The position numbers and the translations under genes are program-made. A stretch of DNA of 64,000 bases from Bacteroidetes bacterium UBA7674 (lineage in GTDB: Bacteria > Bacteroidota > Bacteroidia > Chitinophagales > Chitinophagaceae), in assembly GCA_002483105.1 (NCBI GenBank), contig DLHG01000010.1:226552-290551 (forward strand). Direction: 5' to 3'. How positions within the stretch are numbered: position 1 is the stretch's first letter; every line of letters starts with the position of its first letter. This document shows positions 58,823 to 64,000 of the stretch, in pieces. The notes below the pieces were generated by a model. It ran no database searches, was not told the DNA's origin, and worked only from the letters and a program-made list of their open reading frames with translations.

Positions 58823-59987
58823 CCATACGCTTCATAGCTTCCTGTAAATTTTCCATTGATGTAGCCGTAGAAAGGCGAATACTATTCGGGCTACCGAAAG
58901 CGCCACCACTTACGGTAGTAACATGTGCTTTATGAAGCAGGTACATAGAAAAGTCCTCATCATTTCTGATAGCCGTTTCACCATCACTCTTCCCAAAGAA
59001 CGAACTGATATCGGGGAAAGCATAAAATGCACCGTCAGGCATATTCACCTTCACACCAGGCATTTTACTGAGTGCATCTACCAGGTAAGCAGTTCTCTTT
59101 TTGTATTCCTTCACCATCGCATAAGTTGGCTCCAGGCTACCTGTTAGTGCAGCTATAGATGCACGCTGTGTAATAGAACATGTTCCGGATGTAAATTGTG
59201 CTTGCAGCTTATCACAGGCTTGTATCAGCTCTTTAGGAGCGGCCATATAGCCAAGCCTCCAGCCCGTCATTGCAAAACCCTTACTCATTCCGTTCACCAC
59301 TGCTACACGTTCCTTCATGCCGGGAAACTGGGCAATGCTCTCATGCTTGCCATCAAAATTGATGTACTCATATATCTCATCACTAATGATGAATACATTA
59401 GGATACTTATTGAACACTTCTACTAATCCCGCCAGTTCTTCCTTAGAATAGACACTACCCGTGGGGTTGCATGGAGAAGAATAAATAAACAGCCTTGTCT
59501 TGTCTGTCATTGCTGCTTCCAGCATGGCAGGGGTCATTTTAAAATCTGTATCAAGGCCACAGTCAACAAACTTACATACACCCTGTGCCAGGTTCACCAG
59601 CGAGCTGTATGTTACCCAGTAAGGCGTAGGTATAATTACTTCGTCACCCGGGTTAACGAGGCATTCTATCGCGTTGGCCAGGCATTGCTTCGCCCCTGTT
59701 GACACAATGATCTCATCAATAGTATAGTTGAGATTATTATCCCTTTTCAGTTTCTGGCAAATGGCTTCACGCAGTTCAGGATAGCCGAGGATCGGGGTGT
59801 ATTTAGTATAGCCATCCACCATGGCCTGGTTAGCAGCGTCGCATATATGTTGGGGGGTACGGAAGTCGGGCTCTCCGAGGCTCAGGTCTATAATGTTCTG
59901 ACCCTGTGCCTTCAATTCCCGTGTCAGCTTTGCCATCTTTATTGTCTGAGGCTCTGATATCCGATCCAACCGTTTCGCTAATTCCAT
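58797..59987 (-). CDS. Pyridoxal phosphate-dependent aminotransferase (aspartate aminotransferase-like)
   Basis: A 396-residue class I aminotransferase of the AspAT Ib type. The PLP Lys is in NGMSKGFAMTGWRLGY, with SSPCNPTGSVYS, IISDEIYEY and SIRLSTATS as substrate and phosphate contacts. It interconverts aspartate and glutamate with 2-oxo acids. The ATG at 59987 (MELAKRLDRIS) is the family start; an upstream ATG would add 12 residues. A TACTTTTG -7 box lies 34 bp upstream. Confidence 0.95.
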   Translation of the reverse strand: MELAKRLDRISEPQTIKMAKLTRELKAQGQNIIDLSLGEPDFRTPQHICDAANQAMVDGYTKYTPILGYPELREAICQKLKRDNNLNYTIDEIIVSTGAKQCLANAIECLVNPGDEVIIPTPYWVTYSSLVNLAQGVCKFVDCGLDTDFKMTPAMLEAAMTDKTRLFIYSSPCNPTGSVYSKEELAGLVEVFNKYPNVFIISDEIYEYINFDGKHESIAQFPGMKERVAVVNGMSKGFAMTGWRLGYMAAPKELIQACDKLQAQFTSGTCSITQRASIAALTGSLEPTYAMVKEYKKRTAYLVDALSKMPGVKVNMPDGAFYAFPDISSFFGKSDGETAIRNDEDFSMYLLHKAHVTTVSGGAFGSPNSIRLSTATSMENLQEAMKRMATALERLK

Positions 59988-60020
59988 TTTTTGTATATAT
60001 GCTATTGGTAGAGTAAGCAA

Positions 60021-60028
60021 CAAAAGTA
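60021..60028 (-). promoter_or_regulatory. Candidate -7 element of the aminotransferase gene
   Basis: TACTTTTG on the minus strand, 34 bp before the ATG at 59987, fits TAnnTTTG. No -33 TTTG at the right spacing. Confidence 0.45.
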
Positions 60029-60077
60029 AAGCAGAAGTGATTATACTCCTGCTTTTACTTGTTAATATTTATGTCCA

Positions 60078-60599
60078 TTAGTTTACTGCCGACGAAGAAT
60101 ATGCCCCTGTATAATACAGGTATATCGAAAGCAATATGATCAATCCTATTACAACCGAAAGGAATACGATCACCTTCTTTTGTGCTTTATTTACTGTTTT
60201 GGTAATGTGCAGCTCGCTTACGTTGTTCATTACATTCTCCATTCTGCTGAAGGCTGTTTCACCTTTCACCACATAGTCGTAAGCACCATACTTCATACTG
60301 TCAACTGCTATCTCCAGTTTATCCTGGCCAGACAGCATGATCACCTGCACATCAGGATACCTGTCCTTAAGTGTTTTAAGCACTTCTACCCCATTCTGCG
60401 CATCCGAACGATGAGCATTCAGGTGGTAATCCAGCACTATTATCTCAGGATTGAGATTCATGTTCTTAATAGCATCTTCGCCATTGTCAAACGTCTTGAT
60501 GTCGTAAACGAAACGCTCCGAAAGGTAATCCTTCAGCATTTCATTCTGTATTGGCTCGTCGTCTACGAGAAAGATGGTTCGTTTTTGTTCTGTAGCCAT
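60078..60599 (-). CDS. Response regulator receiver with C-terminal membrane helix
   Basis: A 173-residue protein: an intact receiver domain (about 8-125; acidic pair Asp13-Asp14, phosphoacceptor Asp57 in IIVLDYHLNAH, Thr/Ser in LSGQD, Lys in YDYVVKGE), a basic linker (TVNKAQKKV) and one TM helix (about 143-164) ending outside. A receiver tethered to the inner membrane has no output domain and probably acts by binding or phosphorelay. It follows the hybrid kinase gene by 105 bp on the same strand, with a 13-bp inverted repeat between. Confidence 0.88.
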   Translation of the reverse strand: MATEQKRTIFLVDDEPIQNEMLKDYLSERFVYDIKTFDNGEDAIKNMNLNPEIIVLDYHLNAHRSDAQNGVEVLKTLKDRYPDVQVIMLSGQDKLEIAVDSMKYGAYDYVVKGETAFSRMENVMNNVSELHITKTVNKAQKKVIVFLSVVIGLIILLSIYLYYTGAYSSSAVN

Positions 60600-60667
60600 A
60601 GCTATGCGTAATAGTTAATTATGCAGAAAAGTATAAAAAAAATTCAAAATTTTAGCTATAAGTCTCC

Positions 60668-60697
60668 CATTATTAGGCTTTTTTAAGCCTAATAATG
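60668..60697 (-). promoter_or_regulatory. 13-bp perfect inverted repeat between kinase and regulator genes
   Basis: CATTATTAGGCTT pairs with AAGCCTAATAATG (60668-60680 with 60685-60697) around TTTT. On the minus strand it is not followed by a T run. It begins 8 bp past the kinase stop, so it may stabilise or partially terminate the transcript. Confidence 0.5.
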
Positions 60698-60704
60698 ATA
60701 TAAA

Positions 60705-63362
60705 TCATGCAGTTTGCACCTCCTTCAACTCCCTGAAGGCTTTTTCGCATATCAATTTCAGGTTGGCGTTCAGTTGCGGGATACGGTCATAATGGGCTGG
60801 TTCACCCGCACTTTGTTCCATCAGGAAGATATGGCTCACCTCTTCCTTCACACCCATATAGGATAGTTGGGGTTTCAGCGAGTGTGCTGCCACCTTCACG
60901 CTACCGTAATCTTTATTGGCTAATCCCTGGTCTATATTATCCAGCAATCGCGGTGCATTCTCCAGGAACATACCGATGTATTTATTCATTTTATCCGTCT
61001 TGCCTCCCGTAAACTGCTGAAGGAAGTTCATATCTATTACTCTATCGGGCATAAAGGGCGGGACAGGTTCATGAACTTTTTCCGCATCTGCTTCCATGGC
61101 AGTTTTTTTATTCCTTGCTTCTATTCGCTGCGAGGTACAATCTTCAAACACAGAAGCCATTTTCAGCAACAGCTCGTTAGGGTTAAAGGGCTTCGATACG
61201 TAACCATTCATCCCATGCTTAAAGTATTCCTGCACATCTTCCTGCAGCACATTCGCCGTCATGGCTATGATGCAGGTATTTTTTGCGGGGGCTTCCAGTT
61301 TTTTCCTGATGGTCTTGGTAGCTGTGAGGCCATCCATCACGGGCATTTGTATATCCATCAGCACGAGGTCATACTCATCTTCTTGCACGCGGCTCACTGC
61401 TTCTTCCCCGTTCACTGCAATATCTATAGTAATGTCCGGCAGCAATTCTTTTAATGTATCCTCGGCCACCATGCGGTTGAATTCATTATCCTCTACCAAC
61501 AGTATGTGCATCTTGTTCAGCAGAGCCATCATGCCCTCATCCAGTATATCTTCCTTCTTATCTTCCATTTGTATGTCAGACTCCTCAATTGGCAACACCA
61601 CACTGAATGTCGTCCCTTTACCCAGTTCACTCTTCACCGATATCTTGCCATTCATCAGGGCCACCAATTGCCTGGATATAGTCAGGCCAAGCCCCGTACC
61701 ACCAAACTTCCGTGCCACATCAGTTCCCGCCTGGGTGAAGCTGTCAAAAATACTATCAATATATTCTGCCGAGATACCAATGCCGGTATCTGTTACATCA
61801 AAGCGTATCAGGCATTTTTTGTCTTCCTGCCTTTCCAGGACAGCCTTTACTTCTACATAGCCTTTGTCAGTAAACTTGATGGCATTCCCTGCCAGGTTGA
61901 TGAGTACCTGGTTGATACGTGTCGGGTCGCCAACCAGTCTTTTGGGAATGCTGCTGTCTATGTCTATTCGCAGGGATATTCCTTTTTCTTCTGCTTTCAG
62001 CAGGAGCATATCGTTAAGACCATCCATCATTTCCCGAAGGGCAAATGGGGTTTGTTCTATAATTATTTTTCCCGCTTCTATTTTTGAAACGTCCAGGATA
62101 TCATTGATGATGATGAGCAAGTTGTCAGCCGACTGTTGTATCGCTTTCAGGTAGCGCATCTGTTCCGGCTTGGGGTCTTTGTCCACCAGCAGGCGTGTCA
62201 TCCCCACGATCGCATTCATTGGCGTACGTATCTCGTGACTCATGTTGGCCAGGAACTGTTGCTTCAGTTGTGCGGTTTGTTCCGCCACTTCTTTTTCTTT
62301 TTGTGCCAGTTCCAGTTCCTGCCTTGTCTGCAGGGTGCGCAGTTTATTGAAGGTTGTTTGCTTGAATATTTCCTCCTTCAATCGCTCAAAGGTCTTCAGG
62401 TGATGGAATGCCTGCGGTATGTTACCCATCTTATCATAAAGCATAGAGAGGGTTTCGTGCACACTCATCACATCATGCATCCGGCTATATTCTTCCGCAA
62501 GGTCAAGCGCTTTTACTATCTGCTCCTGCGCCAAACGATAATTACCTTCATCCATATGAATGCGGCCCAGGTAGTACATGCAGGTTATCTGCACCTCTAC
62601 ATGATTCATCACATTAGCCTGGTCCAGCGCGCGTTGCAGATATACCCTTGCCCGGGCAAAGTCGTGCATCTTATAATACACCTTACCCACACCACTGATC
62701 GCCATCACATGCGTCACACTGTCCGGGTCTTCTTTCAGGTTCTCTTCAAAATAACGGAGCGCTTCTTTCTGCTGATCTTGCTTAAAGTATATGTTGCCCA
62801 GTATATGATTGAGTGCCGACAGGCGATACCTGTCATTCACTTTTTCAAATATCGGCAGGCAACGCAGCGCAAACTGCAAGGCATTTTCAAAATCATTCAG
62901 GTCGTACAGCAGGTAGGCGATACTCGCCAGGTTCACCGACTGCGCCACTTCATCTCCCAATCGCTCGTTAATAGCCAGTGCCTTTTCAAAGTAATTCACC
63001 GCTATACTTAGCTCACCCTTGTCCCTATATATGTAGCCGAAGTTGTTATAGACTCGCGCCTCCAGTGGCTTACTCTTCCCTTTCACCGCTATCACACTGG
63101 CCTGTTGCAATATGTGCAAGCCCGCATCGTAGTTGCCTTGTGTCCAGTAGCACCATCCCTTCAGGTTCATTCCGCGACCCATACCCAGTTGGTAGCCTTC
63201 GTTCTCCGAGCGACGCATGATCTCATCCGCCATCTCCGATGCTCTTTCCACATCATGATTGCGTAGCTCGAGTGCCATTTCTACCAGGGCGTCTATTTTA
63301 TCGCGCTCGTCTGTCTGATGCTCATATATCTCTTTCAGTTCTTTATACCTGGCGGTTTCCAT
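60705..63362 (-). CDS. TPR hybrid histidine kinase with REC and Hpt domains
   Basis: An 885-residue soluble hybrid kinase without signal or TM. N-terminal TPR repeats (about 1-330; GWCYWTQGNYDAGLHILQQA, YFEKALAINERLGD) feed into a coiled coil, HisKA with His376 in ANMSHEIRTPMNAI, HATPase_c with VLINLAGNAIKFTD and DTGIGI, a receiver with Asp670 in VLMDIQMPVMDG, and a C-terminal Hpt with His827 in VKVAAHSLKPQLS. The layout supports an intramolecular phosphorelay (H376-D670-H827) that can pass phosphate to the membrane-tethered receiver encoded next. Confidence 0.96.
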   Translation of the reverse strand: METARYKELKEIYEHQTDERDKIDALVEMALELRNHDVERASEMADEIMRRSENEGYQLGMGRGMNLKGWCYWTQGNYDAGLHILQQASVIAVKGKSKPLEARVYNNFGYIYRDKGELSIAVNYFEKALAINERLGDEVAQSVNLASIAYLLYDLNDFENALQFALRCLPIFEKVNDRYRLSALNHILGNIYFKQDQQKEALRYFEENLKEDPDSVTHVMAISGVGKVYYKMHDFARARVYLQRALDQANVMNHVEVQITCMYYLGRIHMDEGNYRLAQEQIVKALDLAEEYSRMHDVMSVHETLSMLYDKMGNIPQAFHHLKTFERLKEEIFKQTTFNKLRTLQTRQELELAQKEKEVAEQTAQLKQQFLANMSHEIRTPMNAIVGMTRLLVDKDPKPEQMRYLKAIQQSADNLLIIINDILDVSKIEAGKIIIEQTPFALREMMDGLNDMLLLKAEEKGISLRIDIDSSIPKRLVGDPTRINQVLINLAGNAIKFTDKGYVEVKAVLERQEDKKCLIRFDVTDTGIGISAEYIDSIFDSFTQAGTDVARKFGGTGLGLTISRQLVALMNGKISVKSELGKGTTFSVVLPIEESDIQMEDKKEDILDEGMMALLNKMHILLVEDNEFNRMVAEDTLKELLPDITIDIAVNGEEAVSRVQEDEYDLVLMDIQMPVMDGLTATKTIRKKLEAPAKNTCIIAMTANVLQEDVQEYFKHGMNGYVSKPFNPNELLLKMASVFEDCTSQRIEARNKKTAMEADAEKVHEPVPPFMPDRVIDMNFLQQFTGGKTDKMNKYIGMFLENAPRLLDNIDQGLANKDYGSVKVAAHSLKPQLSYMGVKEEVSHIFLMEQSAGEPAHYDRIPQLNANLKLICEKAFRELKEVQTA

Positions 63363-63489
63363 CTTTACTCATTTAGAAGAAGATAAAATTAAAACCCCTC
63401 TGGTTACGTTGCCTTTTCCATCTGGGATACAAAGGTGTTAAATCCTTGTAAAAGAAGAAAATATACGGCTAAATAAGTTTAGATCATCC

Positions 63490-63613
63490 ATTCGAGTCCA
63501 ATCAGCTCTACATGAAGTTCAAAGCCCGCTAAATAGCGGGCTTTTCTAATTTTCTTTATATCGCATCTGACATAACTCATTAAAAATCAATTATAGTTGA
63601 TTCGAGTCCAATC
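63490..63613. repeat. 14-bp direct repeat pair
   Basis: ATTCGAGTCCAATC occurs at 63490-63503 and 63600-63613, 110 bp apart, in the same orientation. The TTCGAGTCC core resembles a tRNA T-loop, but neither copy has the supporting stems. Confidence 0.7.
63521..63549 (-). terminator. Hairpin terminator, proximal to the hybrid kinase gene
   Basis: An AAAGCCCGCTA/TAGCGGGCTTT hairpin (63521-63531 with 63534-63544) flanked by T residues on both strands. It may isolate the kinase promoter from upstream transcription. Confidence 0.65.
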
Positions 63614-63619
63614 CGGTTC

Positions 63620-63660
63620 TTAACAAAAAACGCAAGCGTCTCGCTTGCGTTTTTTGTTAA
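63620..63660 (-). terminator. Strong bidirectional terminator
   Basis: A 19-bp perfect stem (63620-63638 with 63642-63660) with a TCT loop and T tracts in the arms. It ends transcripts of the truncated gene on the minus strand. Confidence 0.85.
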
Positions 63661-63900
63661 GACGAAGAGTTAGACGCTTCGATTAATGGGACCGGCTTCC
63701 CGGACTTTTTTCATTACTAAAAGCAGGGCTCATATTTGCTGTGGCAGGCGAGAGTTCAGTCTCTCTATCGTTTTTTAAAAGCAAAGCTTATAAACAAACA
63801 TGCTTAAGGGCTTTTAGTTAGCATAAACTTTACCATTCAATTCAAGTTCTTTGTTACCAGATGACTTGGGGCGTACCAACCACTGCGGAAAGAGACTTAA

Positions 63901-63999
63901 TTAGCCAGCAACATGAACTTCGACTTGCGTGGCACCCATTTTTATGAATACCAAATCATCCTGCTTACCTGTTCCTTCAAAATCAGCCAACAGCCAGGT
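63901..63999 (-). CDS. 3' end of an FG-GAP/VCBS-type protein (truncated at window edge)
   Basis: Reading the minus strand from base 63999, the frame gives 32 residues up to TAA at 63901-63903. It includes LADFEGTGKQDDLVFIKMG and QVEVHVAG, matching the calcium-loop and strand of an FG-GAP/VCBS repeat in which VEVHVA normally continues into the next strand. The chain therefore stops inside a repeat, which suggests a truncated or broken gene. The same frame remains open for 28 more codons after the stop. The N-terminus lies outside the window. Confidence 0.6.
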   Translation of the reverse strand, partial: TWLLADFEGTGKQDDLVFIKMGATQVEVHVAG

Positions 64000-64000
64000 A

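Larger units (their letters stand above)
63363..63900. other. Intergenic region without a credible gene
   Basis: This 538-base gap holds a weak -7-like CACCTTTG on the minus strand (63430-63437) that may serve the hybrid kinase, the 14-bp direct repeat pair and two strong terminator hairpins. No convincing coding sequence is seen on either strand, apart from a 28-codon in-frame continuation of the truncated gene after its stop. Confidence 0.5.

Noticed and set aside
62136..63011. 291-codon open frame opposite the hybrid kinase gene
   Set aside because: It is antisense to a well-supported TPR domain and is rich in His, Tyr and Phe, as expected from the reverse reading.
63490..63613. tRNA gene suggested by TTCGAGTCC
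   Set aside because: Neither copy has a paired T stem, an acceptor stem or an anticodon arm.

Overview
The window looks like chromosomal DNA of a moderate-GC member of the Bacteroidota, most likely a Chitinophagaceae-type soil or freshwater bacterium. The grounds are type IX secretion (T9SS) C-terminal sorting tails on four exported proteins, the T9SS factor PorD directly behind coaBC, many SxC lipobox lipoproteins, LytTR and TPR-kinase signalling, families largely confined to this phylum (DUF2851, DUF4846, DUF4296, DUF4835), a near absence of Shine-Dalgarno sequences, and -7 boxes of the TAnnTTTG type. No rRNA, CRISPR array, intact insertion sequence or prophage was seen. There is one tRNA, tRNA-Leu(CAG).

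Layout. 1-5.3 kb: truncated SprT-like protease, M13 peptidase, a palindrome-rich intergenic island with a 21-bp tandem array, and a von Willebrand (vWA) surface protein. 5.4-13 kb: small conserved genes (DUF4846, DUF5655, YjbR), two related mini-lipoproteins (one probably frameshifted), a PQQ-like propeller protein, a fasciclin lipoprotein and an S41-like peptidase that has lost its catalytic Ser. 12.9-14.4 kb: ECF sigma / small membrane protein / Spy-like operon. 14.4-20.5 kb: CsbD, a lipoprotein behind a sigma-54-like promoter, an FG-GAP T9SS protein and a GT39 mannosyltransferase-like protein. 20.6-28.7 kb: lipA, OsmC, DUF2851, pyrF, thiamine-binding protein, TlpA-like thioredoxin, LLM oxidoreductase. 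28.9-36 kb: LytTR regulator with TPR histidine kinase, a triplet of related lipoproteins, and a REC-PAS protein with a degenerate receiver. 36-41 kb: LuxE-like synthetase, tRNA-Leu with a small AT-rich islet (four-helix-bundle protein, Crp/Fnr regulator, perfect FNR-type box), YegS-like lipid kinase and App1-like phosphatase. 41-48 kb: TM2/DUF2752/DUF4870-like/M48 operon between two copies of a dispersed repeat, a T9SS alpha/beta hydrolase and a B12-type radical SAM enzyme. 48-56 kb: T9SS proteins, a PAS-DHp protein without ATPase, acyl-CoA dehydrogenase, and a locus of ECF sigma, anti-sigma-like protein, stand-alone GldM-C-like protein and VIT/vWA T9SS protein. 56-63.4 kb: coaBC-porD-DUF4296, aspartate aminotransferase, a membrane-anchored response regulator and a TPR hybrid kinase. 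63.4-64 kb: terminators, short direct repeats and the 3' end of an FG-GAP protein.

How the parts work together. Much of the window serves the envelope: lipoproteins, T9SS cargo, PorD, and two ECF sigma operons that probably respond to envelope state. Five signalling proteins use receiver or kinase modules in unusual combinations: a pseudo-receiver, two DHp domains without ATPase, and a receiver with a transmembrane tail. The most system-like novelty is 52.2-56.2 kb, where an ECF sigma/anti-sigma pair sits beside a periplasmic GldM-C-like protein and a VIT/vWA T9SS cargo. The clearest testable regulatory pairing is the Crp/Fnr protein with the FNR-type box just downstream of it.
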